The notes under the pieces: generated by a model
What the model was told of the DNA's origin: nothing
The model's input: only the letters and a program-made list of their open reading frames with translations
Databases searched by the model: none
Made by a program: the position numbers and the translations under genes
Shown here: positions 35,308 to 44,249 of the stretch, piece by piece
How positions within the stretch are numbered: the first letter of the stretch is position 1
How the letters are laid out: each line of letters opens with the position of its first letter
Assembly: GCF_024158035.1 (NCBI RefSeq)
Contig: NZ_JAMZEK010000003.1
Coordinates: 496,001-560,000 of the forward strand
From: Dyella lutea
GTDB taxonomy: Bacteria; Pseudomonadota; Gammaproteobacteria; Xanthomonadales; Rhodanobacteraceae
DNA length: 64,000 nucleotides
Direction: 5' to 3'

Positions 35308-35987
35308 TGCGCCTGGACATCGCCATCCAGCGCCGGCTGGACGACCCGCTACGCCCGTTCGCGCTCGACGTGGCGTTCCGCTCGGATGCCGGGCGGCTGG
35401 TGCTGTTCGGCCCCTCCGGCGCCGGCAAGAGCCTCACCCTGCGCGCCATCGCCGGCCTGCTGCGACCGGACCGCGGCCACGTCACCGTGGCCGGTCGCAC
35501 CCTGTTCGATGACTTCCGCGACGTCGACGTGCCGGCTCGCGATCGCCAGGTCGGCTACGTGTTCCAGGACTACGCCCTGTTCCCGCACCTCACCGTGGCG
35601 CAGAACGTGGCGTTCGGCCTGCGAGCCGGCCTGCGCCAGCCGTCGCGGCGGCGCGTGCCCGAGGCCGCGCGCCGCTGGCTGGAAGCGTTCGAGATCGACG
35701 GCCTCGCCACGCGCTATCCCTCGCAGCTCTCCGGCGGTCAGCGCCAGCGCGTGGCACTGGCCCGCGCCCTGGCGCCGGAGCCGCGGCTGCTGCTGCTCGA
35801 TGAGCCGTTTGCCGCACTGGACACCGCCCTGCGCGGCCGCCTGCGCGGCAGCCTCGTCGCGCTGCAGGAGCGGCTGGGCCTGCAGATGCTGATGATCACC
35901 CACGACCCGGCCGACGTCGAAGCGCTGGCGCAGCAGGTGCTGGAGATCCGCGACGGGCGCATCCATCCCGGCCCGCGCCCGGGCTGA
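35307..35987 (+). CDS. modC: Molybdate ABC transporter, ATPase (no TOBE domain)
   Basis: The 226-residue ATPase has Walker A GPSGAGKS, Q-loop VFQDYALFPHLTVAQNV, signature LSGGQRQRVALARAL, Walker B LLLLDEPF and the H-loop ITHD. E. coli ModC is about 350 residues because of a C-terminal TOBE/Mop domain that senses molybdate; that domain is absent here, so allosteric trans-inhibition is probably lost. The final arginine/proline tail ends directly at the convergent modE gene. Confidence 0.9.
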   Translation: MRLDIAIQRRLDDPLRPFALDVAFRSDAGRLVLFGPSGAGKSLTLRAIAGLLRPDRGHVTVAGRTLFDDFRDVDVPARDRQVGYVFQDYALFPHLTVAQNVAFGLRAGLRQPSRRRVPEAARRWLEAFEIDGLATRYPSQLSGGQRQRVALARALAPEPRLLLLDEPFAALDTALRGRLRGSLVALQERLGLQMLMITHDPADVEALAQQVLEIRDGRIHPGPRPG

Positions 35988-35992
35988 CCGGC

Positions 35993-36781
35993 TCAGCCGG
36001 TAGTGCCCAGCAGCACGCTGGATGCATCGATCACCGCGCGCGCCGGTCGCCCTTCGGCCAGCTGCAGCGCGTCGATCCGCTCCTGCGGCACCACCGCGAT
36101 CAGCACGCCGCCGCCGTCCAGTTCGAGCCGCACCTCGGCATCCGCCGCGTCGCGATGGATCGCCACGACGAAGCCGTCCAGCCGGTTGCCGTCGACGGCA
36201 TCGTCATCGGCCGGCACCAGGGTCACCGCCGGGGCCTTGATCAGGGCGATCGCCTCGGCACCCACGGTCAGCGCCAGTTCCTCCGTGCTCGCACGGGTGA
36301 TGGTTACTTGCAGCGTCTGACCGCCAGGCAGACGCAGCCCGACCAGGTCATTGACCTCGCCGGGTTCGAGGGCGACGACGGTGCCGGCCAGCTGGTTGCG
36401 GGCGCTGGTGCGCAAGGCGAAGCGGCGCATCAGCTGGAGGTCGCGCGACGAGGCTTCGTCGAGGGCACCGAGCCGGGCCACGTAGCGTGCGTGCTCGGCG
36501 GCCACGACGCGGAATGCCTCGACCAGCCGCTGGCCACGCGGCGTCAGCGTGGTGCCGCCGCCGCGATGGCCGCCGGCGGCGCGCACCACCAGCGGCTCGT
36601 CGGCGAGGTTGTTCATCGCGTCGACGGCATCCCAGGCGCCCTTGTAGCTCATGCCCACCGCACGGGCGGCGGCACTGATGCTGCCGCTCTCGCCGATCGC
36701 CGCCAGCAACTCGATACGGTCCTGCCCGGCAACCTGCCGGTTGCCCGCATGCAACGACAGCATGCCCTTCAGTTCGAACAT
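35993..36781 (-). CDS. modE: Molybdate-responsive regulator ModE
   Basis: The 262-residue regulator has a LysR-type winged-helix domain at residues 20-85 (SGSISAAARAVGMSYKGAWDAV; GGGTTLTPRGQRLVEAF) and two C-terminal Mop/TOBE molybdate-binding domains (SARNQLAGTVVALEPGEVND; NRLDGFVVAI). It should bind the operator at 33828 as a repressor when molybdate is bound. It is convergent with modC, five bases apart, and divergent from the porin gene. Confidence 0.92.
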   Translation of the reverse strand: MFELKGMLSLHAGNRQVAGQDRIELLAAIGESGSISAAARAVGMSYKGAWDAVDAMNNLADEPLVVRAAGGHRGGGTTLTPRGQRLVEAFRVVAAEHARYVARLGALDEASSRDLQLMRRFALRTSARNQLAGTVVALEPGEVNDLVGLRLPGGQTLQVTITRASTEELALTVGAEAIALIKAPAVTLVPADDDAVDGNRLDGFVVAIHRDAADAEVRLELDGGGVLIAVVPQERIDALQLAEGRPARAVIDASSVLLGTTG

Positions 36782-36882
36782 CGCCTGCCGACTCCGTGAT
36801 TCCCGCCTGCGCCGCGGCCGAGTCTAGCCCCGGGGCGCATCCGTGCCACCACCGTCACCCGTTGCATCGCAGGAGTCGTTCC

Positions 36883-38067
36883 ATGAACAGGCTGGCGCTC
36901 GCCGTCCCCCTGGCCCTCGCCGCCCCGCTGGCCCACGCCGCCGACCAGCCGTCGTACGACATCCGCGAGCACTGGCCCACGCATCTGGTGCTGGCCGACG
37001 GCACCGATCTCGGCGTCGCCTTCAAGTACCAGTACGACGTGGATCGCTTTTCCCGCGACAACGGTCGGCTGGCCGACGCGCAGACCAACCGCCGCAAGGA
37101 GCTCGGTGCCTACGTGCGCAGGAAGGGCGTGTACGACGCCATCGCGGTGTTCGACTTCCAGTCCAGGAACTGGCTCGACGTCTACGCCCGTGTGCAGACC
37201 AAGGCCCTATTCGGCACCGATGCGGGAGCCCTGCGCGCCGGCTACAGCAAGACGCCGGTCGGCCTGGAAGGCAACACCGGCACCGGTGCCACCACCTTCC
37301 TGGAAACCGCGCTGCCGACCCAGGCGATCTACGCCGGGCGTCGCATCGGCCTGGACTGGGCGCTCGCCCGCAAGCACTGGCTGGTGAATGCCGGCTACTA
37401 CTGGGCCGGCGACCTGCAGGGCGGCTCCGACGGCCGCATGACCGCGCTGCGCGCTGCCTGGACGCCGCGCAACGCACCCGGCGACGTGCTGCACCTGGGC
37501 ATATCCGCCTCGCGCGAAAATCCCCACGGCAGCACGGATGGCCGCGACATCTACACGCCGCCGGGCGCACGCCTGCGCGCGAAACCGGAAGCCGGCCTCA
37601 CCACCGTGCGCCTGGTCGACTCCGGCACGCTGTCGCGGGTCGACCACATCGGCCGGACCGGCCTGGAAGCGCTGTGGATCGGCGGGCCGTGGTCGCTGCA
37701 GGGCGAATACCTCGACGCCCGCGTGCGGCTCGACGACGGCCGACCGACCTGCCACGGCCGCGGCTGGTACGCGTTCGGCAGCTGGGTGCTCACCGGCGAG
37801 TCGCGCAGCTACAAGGCCGGCACCGCCGGCGACGTGAAGCCGAAGGGTCCGAACGGCGCGGTGGAGCTGGCGCTGCGCTACAGCGAGCTGAACCTGGACG
37901 ACGCGCCGGTGCTGGGCGGCGCGGAGCACAACTGGACGCTCGGCGCGAACTGGTACATCAACCGGTACCTGAAGCTGCAGGGCAACTATGTGCGTGCGCA
38001 CAGCGATCGGCGCGGAGTGGTGGTGGATCCGGATATCGTCGAGGTGCGGGCGCAGATCGCGCTCTGA
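36883..38067 (+). CDS. OprO/OprP-type outer-membrane porin
   Basis: The 394-residue protein has a signal peptide (LALAVPLALAAPLAHA) and alternating strands of an outer-membrane barrel, ending in a hydrophobic/aromatic-type final strand VEVRAQIAL. Blocks such as YARVQTKALFGTDAG, NWTLGANWYINRYLKLQGNYV and GRGWYAFGSWVLTGESRSY are typical of the phosphate/pyrophosphate-selective porins OprP/OprO. Its position divergent from modE suggests passage of an oxyanion such as molybdate, which is inference. No ModE-like site is seen in its 101-bp upstream region. Confidence 0.8.
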   Translation: MNRLALAVPLALAAPLAHAADQPSYDIREHWPTHLVLADGTDLGVAFKYQYDVDRFSRDNGRLADAQTNRRKELGAYVRRKGVYDAIAVFDFQSRNWLDVYARVQTKALFGTDAGALRAGYSKTPVGLEGNTGTGATTFLETALPTQAIYAGRRIGLDWALARKHWLVNAGYYWAGDLQGGSDGRMTALRAAWTPRNAPGDVLHLGISASRENPHGSTDGRDIYTPPGARLRAKPEAGLTTVRLVDSGTLSRVDHIGRTGLEALWIGGPWSLQGEYLDARVRLDDGRPTCHGRGWYAFGSWVLTGESRSYKAGTAGDVKPKGPNGAVELALRYSELNLDDAPVLGGAEHNWTLGANWYINRYLKLQGNYVRAHSDRRGVVVDPDIVEVRAQIAL

Positions 38068-38250
38068 TCGGGGAGGCCTGGTCGGACATCCCGCTTTTGC
38101 CGGGAGTGTCGGTCCAGTGAATCGCAACAGGCGTGATGGGTTGGCCGGAATTTCTCAGGCTCGCCTTTCGCGGTGGCGAGCTTTCGCCGTTTCGCGTTTG
38201 CCGTGAAAGCAACAGCGAAGAGCGTTTCGTTCTCCTGCGGAGACCGAGTC

Positions 38251-38278
38251 ACTTTCTCTTGGATCGCCAAGAGAAAGT
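38251..38278. repeat. ACTTTCTCTTGG palindrome in a gene-free stretch
   Basis: A perfect 12-bp inverted repeat with an ATCG loop sits between the porin and DUF1697 genes. The flanking GAAAGTAACC resembles interspersed repeats common in Xanthomonadales. It may also end both convergent transcripts. The rest of 38068-38344 shows no gene. Confidence 0.6.
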
Positions 38279-38344
38279 AACCACTGCGCCGCAGGAGCGG
38301 CGCGAACGACGAAGACGACAAGCAAAACTCTGCCCCACTCCAAC

Positions 38345-38857
38345 CTACTCCGCCGCCATCGCCGCCAACCGCCCCACCGTATTCATGTTGCGCGCCGTCC
38401 CCTGGGCCGCCGCCTTGATCGCCAACCGCGAGTCGGCCATGCCGTCGCCGTAGTGCACGTAGATCTCCCGCCGCCCCAGCGCCAGCCGCTCGCCGGCCTG
38501 GCCGCGGACATCCGTCAGCGCGTCCTTCGGCGGCGGCGCGTCGAGGAAGATCGCCACCACGCGGTTGCCCGGTGCCTCCGGAAACGGATTGGCGGCGAGC
38601 ACGCCGGCCATCTCCAGCGCGGTGCGGACCAGCACGCCGACCGGCTTGCCGGCGTAGGCGGCGAGCTGTCGCTCCAGCGCCGCCTTCACCGCGGCCTCGT
38701 CCAGCGCCGACGCGAACACCACGTTGCCGCTGGCGATGTAGGTGCGCACGCCGGCGAAACCGGCCGACTCGCACATGGCCTTCAGTTCGGCCATCGGCAG
38801 CTTGCCGGTGCCGCCGACGTTGACGGCGCGCAGCAGCGCCACATAGCGGTGAGTCAT
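38345..38857 (-). CDS. DUF1697 family protein
   Basis: The 170-residue protein matches DUF1697 from its start (YVALLRAVNVGGTGKLPM) through TYIASGNVVFAS and RNMNTVGRLAAMA. The family is widespread, cytoplasmic and of unknown function. It overlaps the downstream end of the DUF4105 gene by four bases, so the two are probably co-transcribed. Confidence 0.85.
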   Translation of the reverse strand: MTHRYVALLRAVNVGGTGKLPMAELKAMCESAGFAGVRTYIASGNVVFASALDEAAVKAALERQLAAYAGKPVGVLVRTALEMAGVLAANPFPEAPGNRVVAIFLDAPPPKDALTDVRGQAGERLALGRREIYVHYGDGMADSRLAIKAAAQGTARNMNTVGRLAAMAAE

Positions 38858-39906
38858 CGGGTCTGCCTCTTTCCGTGTGATGCGCGGATCGCGCGCGAGA
38901 AATCCTCGTCCGGCGCGGTGCGCCGGGCCTTCTCCGTGATGCGGGCGCGGGCGCGCTGCACGCCTTCCGGTTCGCCGGTGTCGATGGCGTCGTGGTCGCG
39001 AAGGTAGCCCTGCAGGTGGCCGGTGAGCAGCAGGCGGATGTCCATCGGCAGCCCGGGGTTGATCTGCCGCGCCATGCGGTAGACCAGCGTGGTGCAGTTG
39101 GATGTCACCGTGTTGTAGAACGCCGGCCGCTCGGCCAGCCGGTTGGCGGCCTCCACGTAGGAGAGGAACAGCCGGCGCATGGTCGGCCGCTCCAGCGTCA
39201 TCGGGTAGAGGTAGTCGTCCTCGCCGCGCACGTTGGTGCGCACGCGCACGATGTCGTTTTCCTCGGCCGCCACCAGTACCGTCTCGAACTGCTTGAAGAA
39301 GCCGCCGATGCTGGAGAACGCCTCGCCCCGCTTCTTGCGGATCTCCACCGAGAACACCACGTGGCGGCCGTCGTCGAAGCCGAACGAGATCATCGCGTGG
39401 GCAATGGCCCGGCTGCCCCAGTAGGACAGGATCGCATCGGCCGACACCAGCCGGGCCAGGTCGTAGGTGCGGGTTTCCCAGCGCACGTCGTAGTCGTCGT
39501 CACTGCGCCAGGTGAAGTTGCGCACATCGGTGAGGGTGACCCGGTTGCCGTGCACCTCGCCGCGCATCAGCCGGGCGACGTCGTCGGCCCAGATGCGGTC
39601 GTTCGAGGGGCGGATCGAGCCCCACCACACCAGCAGCAGCGCGAAGGCGGCCAGGTAGACCCCGATCGGCCAGCCGCTGCGCCGCATCACCGCCATCGCC
39701 AACAGGCCCAACACCAGCACCGACCACAGCGCGCTGCCCAGCGCGCGGACCGCAGCACCACCGGGCAGGCGGTACCACAGTGCCAGCGTGCCCCACGTAC
39801 CACTGGCCGCCAGCAGCAATCCGGTGAACACCGCAACCACGACATGCATCGCACGACGCAGCCGGGATGAACCGGGAAAAGGAGCGGACGTCGACGAGTC
39901 GATCAT
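38854..39906 (-). CDS. DUF4105 membrane protein
   Basis: The 350-residue protein has three N-terminal hydrophobic segments (about residues 19-45, 50-70 and 78-95) and a large extracytoplasmic DUF4105 domain with FTWRSDDDYDVRWETRTYDL, HAMISFGFDDGRHVVFSVE and NTVTSNCTTLVYRM. The conserved HAMISF and SNCTT motifs suggest a papain-like His/Cys hydrolase fold; the family function is unknown. It precedes and overlaps the DUF1697 gene. Confidence 0.82.
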   Translation of the reverse strand: MIDSSTSAPFPGSSRLRRAMHVVVAVFTGLLLAASGTWGTLALWYRLPGGAAVRALGSALWSVLVLGLLAMAVMRRSGWPIGVYLAAFALLLVWWGSIRPSNDRIWADDVARLMRGEVHGNRVTLTDVRNFTWRSDDDYDVRWETRTYDLARLVSADAILSYWGSRAIAHAMISFGFDDGRHVVFSVEIRKKRGEAFSSIGGFFKQFETVLVAAEENDIVRVRTNVRGEDDYLYPMTLERPTMRRLFLSYVEAANRLAERPAFYNTVTSNCTTLVYRMARQINPGLPMDIRLLLTGHLQGYLRDHDAIDTGEPEGVQRARARITEKARRTAPDEDFSRAIRASHGKRQTR

Positions 39907-39982
39907 GCGGGCAGTCTAGTGCCTGGCCGCCGCATGCCTGCGCGAACGATCCACCGCGCCGGAAAGACGGCCAAACGGAAGC

Positions 39983-42169
39983 TCACGCACCCTGCAAGGG
40001 CATATCCGCGGCGGACGGAACCGCGCAGACCGGATGCGCGCGATACCAGTCGAGGAATTCGTCGGCCGGCATGGCATGCGCATAAAGGTGGCCCTGCACC
40101 ACATCGCAACCCAGCTCGTCGAGACATTCCGCCTGCTCGGCGCGCTCCACTGCCCCGGCAATCACGCGCATGTCCAGGCTGTGCGCCATGCCGATCACTG
40201 CGGCGACGATGGCGCGCGAGCCGCTGTCTTCGGGCAGGCCGGCCAGGAAGCTCGGGGCCAGCTTGATCGCCTCCACCGGCAGCCGGCGCAGGTAGGCCAG
40301 CGACGAATAACCCGTGCCGAAGTCGTCGATGGACAGCCCTACGCCCAAGCGCCGCAGCGACTGCAGCAGCGACGCGGTAGCGGCGCCGTGCTCCATCAGG
40401 CCGCTCTCGGCGATCTGCAGCTCGAGCAGTTCCGGCGACAGGCCCGTGTCGGCCAGCACGCGCACCAGGAACAGCGGCAGTTGCGCATCGACGGCCTGGC
40501 GCGGCGAGAGATTCACCGCCATGCGGAACGACGGCAGGCCGTCGGCCCTCCACTGGGCCAGTTGCCGCACCGCATGCTCCAGCACCCACTCGCCGATGGG
40601 TTCGATCAGTCCGGTTTCCTCCGCATAGGGGATGAAATGCTCGGGCATCCAGTCCGGCTCGCCATCGGGCCAGCGCAGCAGCGCTTCCGCCGCCACCACG
40701 CGTCCGCTGCGCAGGTCGATCTGCGGCTGGTAGTGCAGCTCGAAGGCGCCGTCCTGGATCGCGCGGCGCAGCTTCACGCCCAGTTGCAGCCAGCTGCTCG
40801 CCTGGTCGGTCAGCGAGCGGTTGTAGAAGCGGCAGTCGCCCGCCCCGGACCGCTTGGCCCGATCCAGCGCCGCATCGGCATTCCTGAGCAACGTGGCGCC
40901 ATCGCGCCCGTCCACCGGGCACAGGCTCACGCCGATGCTGGCGCCGACCACCACCTCGCTGCCGTCCAGCGGATACGGCTCGGACAAGGCACGCTGGATG
41001 CGCCCGGCGGTGGCCGACACGCTCATCGCGGTGACGTTGCTGGCCAGCAGCACCACGAACTCGTCACCGCCAAGATGGGCGATGAGGTCATGCTCGGGCA
41101 CGGCGTCGCCGAGGCGCTTCGCGGCCCCCTGCAGCAAGAGGTCGCCAGCGGCGTGCCCCAGGCTCTCGTTGACACGCTTGAAGTTGTCCAGGTCCACCGC
41201 CAGCAGCGCCAGCGGCGAGGCGTTCGCCTGGCCGGTGAGCTGGTCGAGCCGGAACTGCAGCATGCGCCGGTTCGGCAGGCCGGTCAGCGCATCGTGGTGG
41301 GCCAGGTGCTCGAGGTCGCGGGTGCGCCGCTCCACCGCCCGGCGCAACGACAGGCCCCACAGCAACAGCGCCACACCCAGGCCGATCGCCACCAGCAGCG
41401 CGTAGCCGGCCAGGCGCATGTACGGCGCAAAGTCCAGCGACCGCCCCATCCACTTGCGTTTGAGTGCCTCGCGCTCGGCCGGGGTGATCATCGCCATGCC
41501 GTGTTCGACCAGCGCAAGCGTTTTCGTGTCGCCCTTGCGCACGCCGCGGCGGAACTCGTCGGTGTAGAAGTCGAACGCCTTGACGAAGCGCGTGTCGCCC
41601 TGCAGCCGGTACAGGTAGTACGCCGCGGGCAGCTCGTCCATGCAGAAGATGCGGATGTCCAACCGCTGCGCGGCGCCGATGATGTCGGCGTAGCCCGGGT
41701 ACTCGTGCAGCGAATCCACCCCGGCCCGGTGCAGGCGGTCCACGCAAGCGTCACCGCGCTCCACGCCAACGTTGAAGCCCGACAGCGCGTCCGGCCCGTC
41801 GATGCCGGTGATGCCCGCATCCACGTAAACGCCCACGTGCACGGTGGCGAACGGCTCGGTGAAGTCGTACAGCGCCTCGCGTTCCGGTGTGCGGAAGATC
41901 ATGTCGATCACGTCGGCCTGGCCGGACTGCAGGCGCTGCTGCGCGTCGGCCCAGTCGGTGGCGACCAGTTCCACGTGCACGCCGGTCTTCTTCTCCCACA
42001 GTTTCCACTCGTCCACGACGTAGCCGCGGGGCTTGCCGTCGCTGCCGAGAAACAGGTACGGGGGATAGTTGTCGTCACCGACGACGCGCAATACCTTGCC
42101 GGCCGCCGTCATCGGCAGCAGCAGCATGAACACCGCGATCGCGCACCACAGCGCCGGCCTTGCAGTCAC
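39983..42169 (-). CDS. SBP-GGDEF-EAL protein with altered EAL site
   Basis: This is a 728-residue inner-membrane signalling protein. A signal segment is followed by a periplasmic solute-binding domain (VVGDDNYPPYLFLGSDG), one transmembrane helix, a GGDEF domain with intact GGDEF, and an EAL domain. The GGDEF I-site arginine is replaced (PEHD for RxxD), so product inhibition is likely lost. In the EAL domain EALLRW, the asparagine of VNLSP and DDFGTGYSS are kept, but the usual AEGVE reads AGAVE, removing a metal-ligand glutamate. Phosphodiesterase activity is therefore doubtful. Start: GTG at 42169 after GAAGGA. Confidence 0.85.
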   Translation of the reverse strand: MTARPALWCAIAVFMLLLPMTAAGKVLRVVGDDNYPPYLFLGSDGKPRGYVVDEWKLWEKKTGVHVELVATDWADAQQRLQSGQADVIDMIFRTPEREALYDFTEPFATVHVGVYVDAGITGIDGPDALSGFNVGVERGDACVDRLHRAGVDSLHEYPGYADIIGAAQRLDIRIFCMDELPAAYYLYRLQGDTRFVKAFDFYTDEFRRGVRKGDTKTLALVEHGMAMITPAEREALKRKWMGRSLDFAPYMRLAGYALLVAIGLGVALLLWGLSLRRAVERRTRDLEHLAHHDALTGLPNRRMLQFRLDQLTGQANASPLALLAVDLDNFKRVNESLGHAAGDLLLQGAAKRLGDAVPEHDLIAHLGGDEFVVLLASNVTAMSVSATAGRIQRALSEPYPLDGSEVVVGASIGVSLCPVDGRDGATLLRNADAALDRAKRSGAGDCRFYNRSLTDQASSWLQLGVKLRRAIQDGAFELHYQPQIDLRSGRVVAAEALLRWPDGEPDWMPEHFIPYAEETGLIEPIGEWVLEHAVRQLAQWRADGLPSFRMAVNLSPRQAVDAQLPLFLVRVLADTGLSPELLELQIAESGLMEHGAATASLLQSLRRLGVGLSIDDFGTGYSSLAYLRRLPVEAIKLAPSFLAGLPEDSGSRAIVAAVIGMAHSLDMRVIAGAVERAEQAECLDELGCDVVQGHLYAHAMPADEFLDWYRAHPVCAVPSAADMPLQGA

Positions 42170-42271
42170 CACGATTCCTTCGTCGGAGATTGCTCCGGGC
42201 CCCTCCCCACGCCGGCCCGCCTGGGCGCAGAGCATCCTCCAGCGCCCGCACGCAGGCAACTGGGAAAACTG

Positions 42272-44113
42272 TCAGCGCTTCGCGCGGAGGTGGCGGCTTC
42301 GCTCACGGGCCTCGCGCAGCCGCTGGCCGTGGGCCGCGAGCAGATCGCTTCGGGTCAGTATGCCGACCATCCGCATTTCGCCGCCCGCGGCCAGCACGAT
42401 CAGCCGACCCACGTCGGCGGCCACCATGTGATCGGCCGCCTCGCGCAGGCTGTGGTCCTCGCGCACGGCCAATGGCGGGCGTGTGACCAGGCTGCCCACA
42501 GTGGCGGTGTCGGGCACCGTGGCATCGAAGAGGTTGCGCCGGGTCAGCACACCGATCGCCCGTCCCTCATCGTCGAGCACCGGGAAGCCCTGGTGGCGCG
42601 AGACGTCCTCGCCACGGGCCAGCCAGGCGCGCAGTTCGGCCATGCTCTGGCCGGCGCGCAGAGACACCACCTCGCGCGTGCATGCCTCACCCACCGCGAT
42701 GCGGTCCAGCGGGTCGGCGCTGTAGTCCGACGGCACCCGCACGCCGCGGCGCACGATCTTCTCGGTCATGATCGTGTTGCGCATCATCAGCCCGGACACC
42801 AGGTAGGCCGCCGCGCACGCACCGAGCAGCGGCAGCAGGCCGTGCGGCTGCAGCGTGGTCTCGAAGGCGAACACCACCGAGGTGAGGAAGGCGCGCGAGG
42901 CGCCGGCGAAGATCGCCGCCATGCACACCAGCGCGGCCATCCGCGGATCGACATGCAGCCACGGCATCGCCTGCGCCACCCCCAGGCCGATCGCCCCGCC
43001 CAGCGTGCTGCCGATGGTGAACAGCGGCGCCAGCGTGCCGCCGGAGGTGCCGCTGCCCAGTGCGATCGACCATGAGGCGAGCTTGGCCACGCACAGCATC
43101 AGCAGGGCAGACACGCCCAGCGTGCCGCCGATCGCGGTGGTGATGTTGGCGTAGCCCACGCCGAGCGTCAGCGGCTGCACGTAGCCGATCAGCCCCACGG
43201 CCAGGCCGCCCAGCGCCGGCCACCACATCCAATGGATCGGCAGCTTTTCGAAGGCATCCTCGATGCCGTAGCAGAGTTTGGTGACGCCTACGCTGACCAC
43301 GCCGATCAGCACGCCCAGCAGCACGTAGACGCCCAGCGCACCGGGCGCGGCCGCGGCCACGTCCGGCATCGGGAACATCGGTTCGCTGCCCTCCAGCATG
43401 AAGCGCACCCCGGTGCCGACGAACGCCGCCAGCGCCACCGGGATCAGCGAGCGGGCACGGCGCTCGAACAGCAGCAGCTCGATCGACAGCAGCACCGAGG
43501 ACACCGGCGCGGCAAACACCGCCGCCATGCCCGCGGCGGCGCCGGCGGCGAGCAACGTCTTGCGTTCGTCGGCGGTGACGTGGGCGAGCTGGCCGAGCAG
43601 CGAGCCGAGCGCCCCGCCGGTGGCGATGATCGGCCCCTCGGCGCCGAACGGGCCGCCGGTGCCGATGGCGACGGCGGAGGACACCGGCTTCAGCCAGGTC
43701 ATGCGCGGCGGAATGCGGCTCTCATTGAGCAGGATCTGCTCCATCGCCTCGGGGATGCCGTGGCCGCGGATCGCCCGCGAACCCCAGCGCGCCATCACGC
43801 CCACGATCAGCCCGCCGACCACCGGCACCGCGATCACCCACAGGCCCAGGTGATGGCCGGCCGGGCTGCTCAACACGGTGTCCCAGCGGCCATAGAACGA
43901 CAGGTTGGTGATCAGCCCGATGAGAGCAGTGAGCAGCCACGCCACCCCGGCGACCACGGCACCGAGCACCATGGCGGCCAGGGTGATGCCCAGTACGCGG
44001 CGGTCCAGCGGACGGAAGCGGCGCGGCAGGTGCGCCTCGGCCAGCGTGGAATCCAGCGAAGGCGCGAGCGGAATCGCCGCACGCGAGTGCGGGGCGTCGG
44101 AATGATCGGTCAT
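42272..44113 (-). CDS. ClC-family chloride channel/antiporter with CBS domains
   Basis: The 613-residue membrane protein has the ClC signatures GHGIPEAME, GTGGPFGAEGPII and GSGTSGGTLAPLF, and a C-terminal CBS pair (about residues 470-600, TRREVVSL-like region, FPVLDDEGRAIGVLTRRNL, VGILTRSDLL). The first motif has GHGIP in place of GSGIP, changing a central anion-site residue. In GAEGP the gating glutamate is present, so H+/Cl- exchange is possible. The ATG at 44113 fits the family. Confidence 0.88.
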   Translation of the reverse strand: MTDHSDAPHSRAAIPLAPSLDSTLAEAHLPRRFRPLDRRVLGITLAAMVLGAVVAGVAWLLTALIGLITNLSFYGRWDTVLSSPAGHHLGLWVIAVPVVGGLIVGVMARWGSRAIRGHGIPEAMEQILLNESRIPPRMTWLKPVSSAVAIGTGGPFGAEGPIIATGGALGSLLGQLAHVTADERKTLLAAGAAAGMAAVFAAPVSSVLLSIELLLFERRARSLIPVALAAFVGTGVRFMLEGSEPMFPMPDVAAAAPGALGVYVLLGVLIGVVSVGVTKLCYGIEDAFEKLPIHWMWWPALGGLAVGLIGYVQPLTLGVGYANITTAIGGTLGVSALLMLCVAKLASWSIALGSGTSGGTLAPLFTIGSTLGGAIGLGVAQAMPWLHVDPRMAALVCMAAIFAGASRAFLTSVVFAFETTLQPHGLLPLLGACAAAYLVSGLMMRNTIMTEKIVRRGVRVPSDYSADPLDRIAVGEACTREVVSLRAGQSMAELRAWLARGEDVSRHQGFPVLDDEGRAIGVLTRRNLFDATVPDTATVGSLVTRPPLAVREDHSLREAADHMVAADVGRLIVLAAGGEMRMVGILTRSDLLAAHGQRLREARERSRHLRAKR

Positions 44114-44249
44114 GGGAGTTCAAGCCAGAGGATGCAGCCGCGAAAGGCTACGCGGATATCGCCTTCGTAGCTGGCTGGAAAATGAACAGGGGTAGCGCAC
44201 CACCTTGCACCACGCTATCAATACCGACTTCCCAGCCAGCCGCGGCGCC

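Noticed and set aside
38251-38278. Rho-independent terminator for the porin gene
   Set aside because: A perfect hairpin but no thymine run on either side, and it resembles an interspersed repeat; kept as a repeat.
40034-43075. 1013-codon open frame on the plus strand
   Set aside because: Runs antisense to the GGDEF-EAL and ClC genes with shadow composition.
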